Assembly (NCBI RefSeq): GCF_000507245.1
Contig: NC_023035.1
Coordinates: 571,001 to 635,000, forward strand
Origin: Salinispira pacifica
GTDB lineage: Bacteria; Spirochaetota; Spirochaetia; DSM-27196; Salinispiraceae
DNA: 64,000 nucleotides
Reading direction: 5' to 3'
The first letter of the stretch is position 1, and the number at the start of each line of letters is the position of its first letter. A program made the position numbers and the translations under genes. The notes below the pieces were generated by a model. That model was not told where the DNA came from. It made no database searches and saw only the letters and a program-made list of their open reading frames with translations. This document shows positions 27,313-36,606 of the stretch, one piece after another.

Positions 27313-30300
27313 TCACCGCGATGCTGCAGCGGCATCTGTGGAGGAATCAGTGGAAGAATCAGCGGCGGAATCCACAGAATCCACAGAATCCACGGAAATA
27401 ATAGCCCCCTGTTCTGACTCGATGCGATGTGAAAAGGAATGCCACTGGGCCTGCCGGGTTTCCCGGTAGGCCTGCCTGATGAAACCTTCGCCCCGTTCCC
27501 GGACCCGCACACCGTCTTCCGCTGCTTTCTGTTTCCCTGTTTGGTTCTTCGGTTGTTTTTCTGGCCGTTCTTCTGGCCGTTCTTTTGGTTGTTCATCTGG
27601 CCGGGGCTGCTGTTTGTGTGCCGTTTTCAGAAGATATGTTCCGTAGGCATAGAGGGCGGGAATGTAGGTGTTCAGATATTTGGGCTGGCGGGATTCTTTT
27701 ACCGCTTTTGCATAGAAGGCGGCGGGACTGATGAACTTCAGACCGCTGAGCCGGGCAATGTACTTAATCTGCTTCAGGCCGTTCTGTGGGGGCAGGCCGC
27801 TTTTTTCAAGAAGTTCGCCCAGAGCCAGGAAAATTCTGCCCCGTTCGGCGTCATGCCCAAGTATCTGATTCAGTCTCACCAGCTCCACTCCCAGTTCCAG
27901 GGCACGGTCCGGGTTGTCCATCCGGACATGGGCGGCAATCAGGTAGGCCAGGGGATATCCGTAGTAGGACTTTAATCCGATTTCCTGGAATATGCGGTAT
28001 GCGTCCTGAAGATAGCTTAAGGCCTGGGGATACTCATGCTTCTTGTATGCGCTTGCTCCCATGGCGAACTGGGCCCAGCCCACCGCCGGAGCTTCCTCGA
28101 TTTCCCGGGCGATGTGCCGTGAGCGCCGGAAGAAGTCGATGGCTTCGTCAAACGCTCCCTGCTGGTCCTTGATGGAGCCCATATTCACCAGAGCCGCCGC
28201 CAGACCGCTTTTGTATCCGATCTGGGAATAGCTTTGTAAAATTGAGCGGAAACCTTCCTCCGCCTTATCCAAAGCACCCCGGCTCATGTGTATCTGACTG
28301 AGATCGTACATGGGGTTGGAAAGCTCTCTGACAGCATTCAGCTCCTGGAATATTTTCCGGGATTCCTCATACATGTTCACCGCCTGCTCAACTTTTCCGG
28401 TGCGGTTGTAGACCTGGCCCATGTAGTATAAAACCTGGCCCTCTTCCAGCCGGTAAGATTTTTCCACGGCGATGTCCCGGGCTTCAAACAGCCGTGTCAG
28501 TGCTTCGGCGTATTGCCCCTCCCGCATATGATTCTTCGCAAGCTCGATCCGAACGTTCACTTTCTCCCGGGTGATTTCCCGGTAGCCGGGATCCTGGAGG
28601 GCTTTTTCAAGATATTCACCTGCTGATACCGCATCTCCTTTGCGGTAGCTGATTTGTCCCAGCATGGAAAAGAAGCGGTGGTACAGTTCGTTTTCCCCGG
28701 CGATGGTTGCCACCCCCAGTCCCCGTTCGAGCTCACCTTTTGCGGCGTTCCAGTCGCCGGTAAGCTCAAATATCCGGGCTTTTTCCAGGTGAATCCGGCT
28801 GCGTTCACCATCGGAACGGCTCGCGGATAGAACATTGTTGAAATATGACAGGGCCGCTTCATTCTGATAGTTCTGCATGGCCTGGGTACCCGCAAGTTTG
28901 AAATATTCCACCGCCCGCTGGTTTTCACCTGCTTTGGCATAATGGGTGGCTTTTTCTGCACTGTAGTCCGGTTTTTTTGGATGCAGGAGGGTGTAGGCCT
29001 CCGCCGCCGAGGAATGCAGCTTCTGCAGCTGTTCATCGAACTGAAGCTGATACAGGGAATCCCGAAGGAGAGGGGTATGGAAAACCCAGAACTGCTCGTT
29101 GTCCCGGTGAACGATCCCCCGCCGCTCAAGCTCCCTGAGGTTGGCGGCAAGCCCCGTACCCAGGGCTTCACTGAGCATGTTTTTCAGCACCCGGCCGTCA
29201 AACCGCTGCCCCAGTACCGCCATGTAGGGCAGCAGATTTCTCAGCCCGGCGGGAAGGCGGTCAATCCTGCTGAGTATGAGGGCTTCGATATTTCCGGGCA
29301 TAATCCCCATATCGAAATCTTTGAGTTTTAAATACCCGCCACGGCGGTACACAAGGTTTTTCTCATCCAGGAACCGTAGCAGTTCTTCAATAAAAAGAGG
29401 GACTCCTGCGCTCCGTGCCTGAATAAAGCTGTTGTATGATTCGTCCCCCCGGGCGGATGTCCGCTCCTTCACAAACTCCTGAATCTGTTCCCTGTTCAGC
29501 GGTTTCAGTTCCAGATTGTGTTTTGCCGGGATGGTGAGGGTGGAGAGAAAGTCATGTCTGCGGGACAGAAACAGCACCGACAGAGGCAGATCCTGGCTTC
29601 GGGAAAGGAGCCGGTCGAAAAACTCATGGGATCCCTCGTCCATGGTATCTGCGGAATCTGCCACAAGGAGCAGGGGGGTCTGCATGCTTTTCAGAGAATA
29701 GTAGGCAACAAGAGCTTCCAGATTTCTCCCATGCCGGGCCTGGGAGTCCAGTTGGTAATAGTCGTCATTTTCATCCAGGAACCCCATGAGAGAAAGAAGA
29801 GGCTCCCTGCTCCGTACAAACTCATTTCTCAGGTAATCCGGGGTGTGCTCATCCATCATGCTCTGTTGAAGCCCCTGAACCCAGCCGGAGGCCTGATCCT
29901 CTCTGGAGGCTCTGAATTCTTTCAGAAGCTGTTCCTTCAAAGGCTCCATGTAGCGCTTTACCAGGGAGGTGAATGAAAAATCCAGTCTCTGCAGCTTTGA
30001 AGTGGCTTCCCGGGGTTCCTTCCACAGGGACTCAAGGAGGGCGGTTTTTCCGATTCCCGCCTCTCCCTCTATTGAGACTGCTCCGAAAGATTCCCCTCTG
30101 CCGAGGCGGTCCAGAAATGAGGAGAGCACGGTGAATTCTTCATCTCTGCCGATCAGCCTTTCATGGGATACTCCGCTTTGCTTTTTTTGTTTCTGCAGCG
30201 AGGATATTTCCATGGCCCGGTCAAAGCCCTTGAAGCTCCGGCTGCCCGACGGTTCAAAGTCATACTGATCCCGGAACTTTCCGGCGGTTTCATCGGGAAT

Positions 30301-31452
30301 CAGGATGGAGCCTTCGTTCCCGGCCATGGCCAGCCGGGCGGAAAGGTTCACAACCCTGCCCAGTGCGGTGTAGGTTTTCCTCAAAGGAGCGCCAACATAG
30401 CCGGTGAACGCCCTGCCCGAGGCCACTCCCATCCGGAAGGAGTTTCCGGAATCTTCGGATCTCAGGGCCAGGGTAAAATCCAGGGCCCGCCGGGCGTTGT
30501 TCTCCGTGGCCGCCGGTGCGCCGAAGAGCACCAGCACTACTCCCCCTTTATCGCCGGAATCCACCATGCTGATGTAACCGCCGAACATCCGTGCCTGCCG
30601 GGATACGGCGGTGAATGCGGCTGTGGGATTCAACACAGATTCGTCATAGGAGATGAACACGCTGGTAATATCACGGAATTCACCCCGGTCGTTATCCGGG
30701 AAAAATCTGATTGGAGCAAAATCTTCAAGCTGTTCCGGGGAGGGTGAGGCCTGAAGGGCTTCCCGGGTTTCCCCGCTGAGGGGAGTTTCCTCCGTCCGTT
30801 CCGCCCCGGTAAAATTGTGGGTGAGACGGAGAAACCCGCCGGCAAGCTCCTCTTCCGATACGGCTGAATTCCTGTCAGCCGGTCCGGAACCCCGGGGCTC
30901 TGCCCGGCGGGAGCTGGAAACCCGGGCTCCGGGGCCAACTACCACTTCCCCGGCCCGGCAAAGCTTCTCCGCTGCAGCAGCCTGATCCAGGGCCGGTCCC
31001 CGGAACAGGTAGCCTTTCCCCCCGTCACCGGTGAATATCCTCCACTGAATTTCCCCTCCGCCGATTCCGATTTTCACCTTCAGCTGGAATTCCCCCCAAG
31101 GGGTGGTGTGCAGCGGATTATGATAAAAGTACGCCGACAATTCGCCGGCACAGGCAGCGGCGGATTTTTCCACCCCGCCATCCTGGTCTTTGGATTCAAA
31201 CACCACCGTGAAGGCATCCCCGGCAAATGTGCTCACAAATCCGCCGTGGGCGTAAACGATGTCCAGCAGGGGTGCAAACACCGAGTTGATAATCCCCGAG
31301 AGCTGCTCCGCCCCGGCTTTACCGTGGACCATCAGCGCCTCGGTCATGGCGGTGAACCCCGAAATATCCAGAAAAATTACTGCCCCGGGGAATGTACCCC
31401 GACGGTTTTCCTGAAGATCCTGATGTACGATGAATCTGGGTATAATATGCAT
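27313..31452 (-). CDS. Class III cyclase / AAA ATPase / TPR multidomain regulator
   Basis: 1379-residue soluble protein. An N-terminal class III nucleotidyl cyclase domain shows the two metal aspartates in FLDISGFTAM (near 29) and FAGDAFTVVF (near 78). A second cyclase-like domain (about 255-395, GVASGRAFTGYVG) lacks the first Asp and looks degenerate. An AAA/STAND ATPase follows with Walker A GEAGIGKTALL (near 450). TPR repeats fill about 790-1240. The C-terminus is low-complexity (RPEERPEKQP, SVDSVDSVD). It starts 3 nt after the MFS stop, so it is co-transcribed. It is likely a cAMP-linked signal hub; the stimulus is unknown. Confidence 0.87.
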   Translation of the reverse strand: MHIIPRFIVHQDLQENRRGTFPGAVIFLDISGFTAMTEALMVHGKAGAEQLSGIINSVFAPLLDIVYAHGGFVSTFAGDAFTVVFESKDQDGGVEKSAAACAGELSAYFYHNPLHTTPWGEFQLKVKIGIGGGEIQWRIFTGDGGKGYLFRGPALDQAAAAEKLCRAGEVVVGPGARVSSSRRAEPRGSGPADRNSAVSEEELAGGFLRLTHNFTGAERTEETPLSGETREALQASPSPEQLEDFAPIRFFPDNDRGEFRDITSVFISYDESVLNPTAAFTAVSRQARMFGGYISMVDSGDKGGVVLVLFGAPAATENNARRALDFTLALRSEDSGNSFRMGVASGRAFTGYVGAPLRKTYTALGRVVNLSARLAMAGNEGSILIPDETAGKFRDQYDFEPSGSRSFKGFDRAMEISSLQKQKKQSGVSHERLIGRDEEFTVLSSFLDRLGRGESFGAVSIEGEAGIGKTALLESLWKEPREATSKLQRLDFSFTSLVKRYMEPLKEQLLKEFRASREDQASGWVQGLQQSMMDEHTPDYLRNEFVRSREPLLSLMGFLDENDDYYQLDSQARHGRNLEALVAYYSLKSMQTPLLLVADSADTMDEGSHEFFDRLLSRSQDLPLSVLFLSRRHDFLSTLTIPAKHNLELKPLNREQIQEFVKERTSARGDESYNSFIQARSAGVPLFIEELLRFLDEKNLVYRRGGYLKLKDFDMGIMPGNIEALILSRIDRLPAGLRNLLPYMAVLGQRFDGRVLKNMLSEALGTGLAANLRELERRGIVHRDNEQFWVFHTPLLRDSLYQLQFDEQLQKLHSSAAEAYTLLHPKKPDYSAEKATHYAKAGENQRAVEYFKLAGTQAMQNYQNEAALSYFNNVLSASRSDGERSRIHLEKARIFELTGDWNAAKGELERGLGVATIAGENELYHRFFSMLGQISYRKGDAVSAGEYLEKALQDPGYREITREKVNVRIELAKNHMREGQYAEALTRLFEARDIAVEKSYRLEEGQVLYYMGQVYNRTGKVEQAVNMYEESRKIFQELNAVRELSNPMYDLSQIHMSRGALDKAEEGFRSILQSYSQIGYKSGLAAALVNMGSIKDQQGAFDEAIDFFRRSRHIAREIEEAPAVGWAQFAMGASAYKKHEYPQALSYLQDAYRIFQEIGLKSYYGYPLAYLIAAHVRMDNPDRALELGVELVRLNQILGHDAERGRIFLALGELLEKSGLPPQNGLKQIKYIARLSGLKFISPAAFYAKAVKESRQPKYLNTYIPALYAYGTYLLKTAHKQQPRPDEQPKERPEERPEKQPKNQTGKQKAAEDGVRVRERGEGFIRQAYRETRQAQWHSFSHRIESEQGAIISVDSVDSVDSAADSSTDSSTDAAAASR
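27368..27394 (+). repeat. Three 9-bp tandem repeats at the end of the cyclase gene
   Basis: GAATCCACA, GAATCCACA, GAATCCACG in tandem, coding SVD-SVD-SVD on the minus strand. In frame. Confidence 0.8.
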
Positions 31453-31455
31453 GGT

Positions 31456-33036
31456 TTACTCTCCAGCGGACTCCGGCCAGTCTTTTTTGGGAGCCACAAA
31501 TATTCCAGTGAAGACGGAGGAAATTACCGCCAGTCCGGCGGCTATGAACATGATAATACGGAATACCTGCACAAAACTCTGACGTATTGCCAGTTCACTC
31601 CGTTGTTTCAGAGCAGGGGAAAAACTGTCGGGCACCGGGGTTGCCGCAAGTTCATCGCTTTCTTCCAGAAGCAGCTGAATCTGGTCTTCGCTGATGGCTG
31701 CAGCCGCAGCCTCCATGGAGTCCGGAACAACGGCTGATGTATCTCTGAGAGAAGCCTCCAGACTGGCGGAAAAGACCAGCAGTGCGACCATTCCAAGCAG
31801 AGCGGTTGCGATCACCCCGGCAGCACGGGAAATGGCGTTATTAATGCCCGATGCGATCCCCGCATTGGAGCTCTGCACACAGCCCATAACCGTGGAGGTA
31901 AGGGGCGATACCACCAGCCCCATCCCTGTGCCCAGAAGAAGCACTCCGGGAAAGTACGACCGCCAGTAAGCTCCAACCCCCGCAGTGATTCCGGGAATTC
32001 CCAAAAGAATGAAGCCTCCCGCCACCAACAGCGGACCGTAAAGAAGGAAGCGCCGGGGGCCGAACCGGTCGCTCATTCTCCCCACCCATGGACTCATGGT
32101 CATGAGTAAAATGGAGAATGGAACGAAAGCCAGCCCCGACTGCAGTGCGGTGTAGCCCTGAATCTGAATAAGATTCAGGGGGAAGAAAAACAGAGCGCCC
32201 CCCAGGGCTCCGTAGAGCATGAGCGTAAGAAGATTGGTGCCGCTGAAGGTGGGGTTTGAGAACAGTTTCAGCTTCACCATGGGCTCGGGGCTCCGACGCT
32301 CGATGAATACAAACAGGAACATGCCGGCGATCCCCGCCAGGAACAGAATTGCGGGAACCAGGCTCCGGGGACTGTCGATCCCCAGCCGTCCGATTTCGGT
32401 GGCACCGAATACGATGGCTCCCAACGCCATGGTTGCGCTGAGAGCTCCGGGAATATCGGCCCTGCCGGTGCGGGTTTCATCCCGGCTTTCGGGAACTTTC
32501 ATCAGCAGGACAGTCAGCGCCAGGATTCCCAGGGGCACATTTATGAAGAACACTGCCCTCCAGAATCCGATATCAACAAAAAAGCCCCCGAGCACCGGAC
32601 CCAGAATGGATGTCATGGTGGTAAATGCCGACCAGATCCCGATGGCCTGTCCCCTCTCTGAGGATGGAATGCTGGCGGAGATAATGGCCAGACTCCCGGG
32701 CACCATGAGAGCACCCCCAAGACCCATGAGCGCACGGTAGGCGATCAGGGCATTGGTGCTCCCGGCAAACCCCGCAAGCACCGATGCACCGGTGAACACC
32801 CCGATTCCCGCGGCGAACACCCGCTTGCGCCCGTGCATATCTCCCAAAGCACCCCCGATGAGGATGAGAGCTCCCAGAAACAGCTGGAAAATATTTACAA
32901 TCCACAGCAGGTCGGCGGCGCTGGCTCCCAGATCCTCCTGAATGGCCGGAAGGGCGCTGTTCAATGCCGACTGACTGATGAAGGCCATGCTGCTGGCGCT
33001 GATAGTGGCAAGAAGTATCCAGGTTTTTTGCTTCAT
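31456..33036 (-). CDS. MFS drug/H+ antiporter (DHA2, 14-TMS type)
   Basis: 526-residue membrane exporter with about 14 segments. It has the LNSALPAIQEDLG opening and motif A GALGDMHGRKRVF of DHA2 (EmrB/QacA) transporters, plus GPVLGGFF (motif C-like). A soluble loop lies between the last two segments (SLRDTSAVVPDSMEAAAAA). The ATG at 33036 is set by GGAGGCAGA just upstream; a longer in-frame extension to 33210 runs through a repeat element and is rejected as coding. Co-transcribed with the cyclase/ATPase gene. Substrate unknown. Confidence 0.88.
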   Translation of the reverse strand: MKQKTWILLATISASSMAFISQSALNSALPAIQEDLGASAADLLWIVNIFQLFLGALILIGGALGDMHGRKRVFAAGIGVFTGASVLAGFAGSTNALIAYRALMGLGGALMVPGSLAIISASIPSSERGQAIGIWSAFTTMTSILGPVLGGFFVDIGFWRAVFFINVPLGILALTVLLMKVPESRDETRTGRADIPGALSATMALGAIVFGATEIGRLGIDSPRSLVPAILFLAGIAGMFLFVFIERRSPEPMVKLKLFSNPTFSGTNLLTLMLYGALGGALFFFPLNLIQIQGYTALQSGLAFVPFSILLMTMSPWVGRMSDRFGPRRFLLYGPLLVAGGFILLGIPGITAGVGAYWRSYFPGVLLLGTGMGLVVSPLTSTVMGCVQSSNAGIASGINNAISRAAGVIATALLGMVALLVFSASLEASLRDTSAVVPDSMEAAAAAISEDQIQLLLEESDELAATPVPDSFSPALKQRSELAIRQSFVQVFRIIMFIAAGLAVISSVFTGIFVAPKKDWPESAGE

Positions 33037-33093
33037 TCTGCCTCCGGAACGGATCTCAATAATATGTGATTGCAGATACAGCTGCAAAAAATG

Positions 33094-33236
33094 CAGTGCA
33101 CAGAAGCTTGTGAAACTGAAAATTCCGGAAAATTTGGTCCAGATATGGTGGAGTGATATTTCCACCCCACTACCTGGAGAGGCGGTTCCTACCGCCCTGT
33201 GAAAATCCATGTTTTTTCACAAGCTTCTGTGCACTG
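33094..33236 (-). mobile_element. 143-bp element with 22-bp perfect terminal inverted repeats (MITE-like)
   Basis: The ends 33094-33115 and 33215-33236 are exact reverse complements (CAGTGCACAGAAGCTTGTG plus AAA). Three smaller hairpins sit inside: 33139-33177 (CCAG, GGTGGA paired with TCCACC, CTGG), 33181-33196 (GGCGGT/ACCGCC) and 33199-33220. No coding capacity. It could be a non-autonomous transposon or a folded leader RNA of the MFS gene, whose start is 58 bp away. No target duplication is obvious at the edges. Confidence 0.65.
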
Positions 33237-33467
33237 TCCAAATATAAAAATAAAAAGATGTATCTACAAATAAAACCGGATCTCACGGGCAATACTCGGA
33301 TATCTTCCAGTATAATGCAAATTGCCGGCGGCCGGAGCTTCCCGGGAAATTTCTTCCCGCAGTGGCAGGATGTGGAAATCCGCAGCGGCAGCTAGCCGGG
33401 GGATTGGAGCGGAGCAATCGGCATATTCCATTTTACCTGAGAAAATAACCGTGCTACTATCGGAGCT
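33237..33467. other. Intergenic region between the inverted-repeat element and the GH31 gene
   Basis: AT-rich near 33240-33275, then GC-rich. No gene seen. The divergent MFS and GH31 promoters must lie in 33037-33467, but no convincing -35/-10 pair was found. Confidence 0.4.
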
Positions 33468-35942
33468 ATGAAAAAGGTATATCCGGTCCATTCGACCTCT
33501 CCGATTTTGGTAATGATGATATTGTTCGCAGCCCTCCTTCTTCCGGGCTTCAGCTCCTGCGCCCTGCAATCCGGTGCAGGATCCCACCAGCCCCGACTCC
33601 AGCTCACCGGGGATGCCCTCCGCATTACGCTGGATGATCAACGGCTCATTCTTCAGGCCGTCGAGGATGATATGCTCAGCCTGCGCTGGGATGATGAGCG
33701 GCTTTCCCCTGCGGAACGGGAGTTTCTGGAGGCGCAGAGGATGCCCCTCACCGGGAATTCCGGTGATCCGCAGATGGAAGTACAGTCGGAGCTGCGGATG
33801 ATTGACAGATACCGGGCTGCAGCCGGGAAATTTGAAATTGAATCCAGAACCGGGGGAGTGGATGTGTTCCGCAACGGCGAGTACCTCTGGGGGCTGGATT
33901 TTACCGGGTTCGGGCATGCCTCGGATTTCCGTTTTCAGACCGGGGAAAACAATACCCTCTACGGGCTGGGGGGCGTGGACGACGATATCCGTCTCAACGG
34001 CCTCTCAAGGCGGCTGCGCAACGAGTCAAAATACGGTGATCACACATATCTCTATGTGCCCTTTATTTTCTCCCGGGACGGAGACGGATTTTTCATCCAG
34101 GGGCACATACAGGATGCCATGGGCTTCGGTTCCGAAGCTGATGGAAGCTTCCAGCTGAACCAGCAGCTGGACGAGGGAACTCTTCTGTACTGGCATGAAG
34201 CGGACACCAGACAGCTGGTGCGGCGCTTCTATGAACTGGGAGGGGACCGTCCTCTTGCGCCGGAGTGGTTCTACGGCTACATCCAGAGCCGTTACGGCTA
34301 CCGGAACCAGCAGGAGGCTCAGGAAGTGGTGGAGGAGTTTGCCGTCAGAAATATTCCCCTCTCCGCCCTGGTGCTGGATCTCTACTGGTTCGCCCGGATG
34401 GGTGACTATGACTGGGACGAAGCGAACTGGGATTATCGGGAACTTGACCGCTTCCTGGAAAACCGGGGGGTGAAGACCGTGACCATCACCGAACCCTATG
34501 TGCGGGAAGACGCCCTGATGTTTCAGCCCCTGGAAGATATGGGCGCAATGGGAGCAGACCGTGAGGGAAATACCGTCACCTGGAACTCCTGGTGGACGTT
34601 CTCCCAGGCCAAGGAAGGGGGAATTATCGATATATTTGCCCCGGGAGCGGAGGAATATCTCGCCCGCCAGTATCAGAGAATGAAAGAACAGGGAATCGAC
34701 GGATTCTGGACCGACCTGGGCGAACCGGAAGAACGGCCCAACGAGATCCTCTTCGGAGGCGCACTTCAGGACCGGAGCAAGCGTATCCGGGGCTTCCTGG
34801 TGCATAACTACTACAACCAGCACTGGTCCCGGATCATCGTGGATGCAATGAAGGAGATTCAGCCCGGAACCCGCCAGGTGATTCTCAGCCGCAGCGGGAA
34901 CTGGCAAAGTCCCTCCCTGGGAGTATCGGTGTGGACCGGGGATGTACAAAGCAGCTGGGAAGCACTGGCCCAGCAGCCCGCTCAGGGAATTACCGCCGGG
35001 CTCACCGGCTTCCAGCTCTGGGGGCACGATGTGGGCGGCTTTATTGCCCGGAACGGGATTCCCGACGCCGAACTCTTCCTCCGCTGGAACCAGTTCGGAC
35101 TCTGGTCGCCGGTGCACCGGGCCCACGGATCGGGAAGCCCCCGGGAACCCTTCATTCACGAGCAAAGCAGCGAAGATCCGATGGCCCGGCTGACTGTCCA
35201 GTCGGTGGTGCTCCGGGAGCAGCTGAAGACATTCTATGAATCCCTCCACCTTCAGAGCATCCGGGAGAATCTGCCCATCATGCGGCCCCTGTTTCTGGAA
35301 TATCCCCGATGGGAACAGGCCTGGAATATCAGCGATGCATACATGCTGGGGGAAAGCATCTATGTGCAGCCGCTGACAGCCCCCATGACCCGGCTGGAAG
35401 AGTTTTCCCTCTCCCTGCCTCCCGGCCAGTGGTATGACTTTTACAGCGGCAAGCGCTATGTGAGCGGCGGGGCGGATGTGACGCCTGAGTATGAGCCGGT
35501 GCTGGAGACCATTCCGGTGATGCTGTCCCCCGGGGCGATTATGCCCATGGATTCCCCCAGAGGTTTCGGTTCCCAGAGGGAGCCCGCCCGCCGAAACCGG
35601 GGAATTGTGACCCTGGTGCCCCATGCATCCGAAGGGGGCGAATCGGAGTTCGTATGGCTGAAAAGCGACGGGGAGTCCAGTGTGGACATGGGCGCAGAAC
35701 CGGAGAGTCTTCCCGGCGTGCATTTTCTTCTTCGGGGGGAAACATTGACCATGCGACTCACCGGCGGGTATGCCGCCAATCCGGAAACAAGACTGAATCT
35801 GGAACTGCGGGTGCCGGCGGAGGTTCCCGGTGCCGGCGGGGATGAGAGCTGGACGCTTCAGGGGGCGTATTACACCCGGGAAGTTCAGCTTTCCCCTTCC
35901 GCTTCGGAGATTGAGGTTGAACTGGCATCGTCGGGAGAGTAG
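33468..35942 (+). CDS. GH31 alpha-glucosidase/xylosidase-type lipoprotein
   Basis: 824-residue glycoside hydrolase family 31 enzyme. The signal sequence ends in LPGFSSCAL, a lipobox at about residues 24-30. The catalytic (beta/alpha)8 barrel spans about 265-640, with VLDLYWFARMGDYDW and the nucleophile Asp in DGFWTDLGEPEE; RAHGSGSPREPF follows near 545. The last 180 residues are beta-sandwich. It acts outside the inner membrane on alpha-glucosides or xylosides and could work with the GH13 lipoprotein. Its last 58 bp overlap the convergent methyltransferase gene. Confidence 0.9.
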   Translation: MKKVYPVHSTSPILVMMILFAALLLPGFSSCALQSGAGSHQPRLQLTGDALRITLDDQRLILQAVEDDMLSLRWDDERLSPAEREFLEAQRMPLTGNSGDPQMEVQSELRMIDRYRAAAGKFEIESRTGGVDVFRNGEYLWGLDFTGFGHASDFRFQTGENNTLYGLGGVDDDIRLNGLSRRLRNESKYGDHTYLYVPFIFSRDGDGFFIQGHIQDAMGFGSEADGSFQLNQQLDEGTLLYWHEADTRQLVRRFYELGGDRPLAPEWFYGYIQSRYGYRNQQEAQEVVEEFAVRNIPLSALVLDLYWFARMGDYDWDEANWDYRELDRFLENRGVKTVTITEPYVREDALMFQPLEDMGAMGADREGNTVTWNSWWTFSQAKEGGIIDIFAPGAEEYLARQYQRMKEQGIDGFWTDLGEPEERPNEILFGGALQDRSKRIRGFLVHNYYNQHWSRIIVDAMKEIQPGTRQVILSRSGNWQSPSLGVSVWTGDVQSSWEALAQQPAQGITAGLTGFQLWGHDVGGFIARNGIPDAELFLRWNQFGLWSPVHRAHGSGSPREPFIHEQSSEDPMARLTVQSVVLREQLKTFYESLHLQSIRENLPIMRPLFLEYPRWEQAWNISDAYMLGESIYVQPLTAPMTRLEEFSLSLPPGQWYDFYSGKRYVSGGADVTPEYEPVLETIPVMLSPGAIMPMDSPRGFGSQREPARRNRGIVTLVPHASEGGESEFVWLKSDGESSVDMGAEPESLPGVHFLLRGETLTMRLTGGYAANPETRLNLELRVPAEVPGAGGDESWTLQGAYYTREVQLSPSASEIEVELASSGE

Positions 35943-36529
35943 GCGCATCCTCCGATGAGCATGCAAGCCGCCGAGGTTTTGAGAGAATCAATCTGAAAAC
36001 CGCCATTGCGAATGAGGGCAAGTGTGTCCCGGTCCAGATGGCAGTTTTCGGCGATTTTCCTCCACAGGGGAGTGAAGATGGTCTGAAAACGCCGGATTCC
36101 CGGGCTGCATGAGGCCACGTGTTCTATGAACAGATATCTGCCGCCGGGTTTCAGCACCCGGCGGATCTCCGCCAGTCCCCGGGAAACATCCGGCACGGAA
36201 CAGAATACCAGAGTGGCGACGACGGTATCGAAGCTGTTATCCGGATAATGGAGTGACTGCACATCGGCGTGATCAGCAGCACAGCACTCTTCCATGAGCT
36301 GCAGCGGTTCATAGTCGGTGAACAGCAGTTCGCTGAGAGCATTCATATTGTAATAGGGCCGGTTATTCCCGGTACCCGCCCCGATCTCCAGAACCCGGCC
36401 CCGGGCACGGGAGATGATTTCTTTCCGGTAATTCCTCAACCCGGCATGTTCCAGAGGTCTCATAAAGCTGTTGTATAAAACGGGCGAAAACTTCATGCTG
36501 TATAAGTATAAATGAAAAAGCCCGGGCAT
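35885..36529 (-). CDS. Class I SAM-dependent methyltransferase (UbiE/METTL7-like)
   Basis: 214-residue methyltransferase. Motif I VLEIGAGTGNN (about 46-56), FTDYEPLQL (acidic ribose ligand), FDTVVATLVFCSV and GGRYLFIEHVAS are all visible. A start at ATG 36496 (MKFSPVLYNSFMRPLE, 203 residues) is equally plausible, since that is where family similarity begins. Substrate unknown; the family includes small-molecule and quinone methylases. Its 3' end overlaps the GH31 gene tail to tail. Confidence 0.8.
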   Translation of the reverse strand: MPGLFHLYLYSMKFSPVLYNSFMRPLEHAGLRNYRKEIISRARGRVLEIGAGTGNNRPYYNMNALSELLFTDYEPLQLMEECCAADHADVQSLHYPDNSFDTVVATLVFCSVPDVSRGLAEIRRVLKPGGRYLFIEHVASCSPGIRRFQTIFTPLWRKIAENCHLDRDTLALIRNGGFQIDSLKTSAACMLIGGCAYSPDDASSTSISEAEGES

Positions 36530-36606
36530 GGCAGTGTGTAATGAAGCATCCTGTCACCGGAATCCGGACTTCATGCACCATGCAAGCGCCTATTCGGGAG
36601 GAAAGT

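Noticed and set aside
33036-33210. N-terminal extension of the MFS protein
   Set aside because: It runs through the inverted-repeat element, lacks transporter similarity, and a GGAGG marks ATG 33036.
34026-35966. 646-codon frame antisense to the GH31 gene
   Set aside because: Shadow of a GC-rich gene with clear catalytic motifs on the other strand; the antisense product has no recognisable domain.
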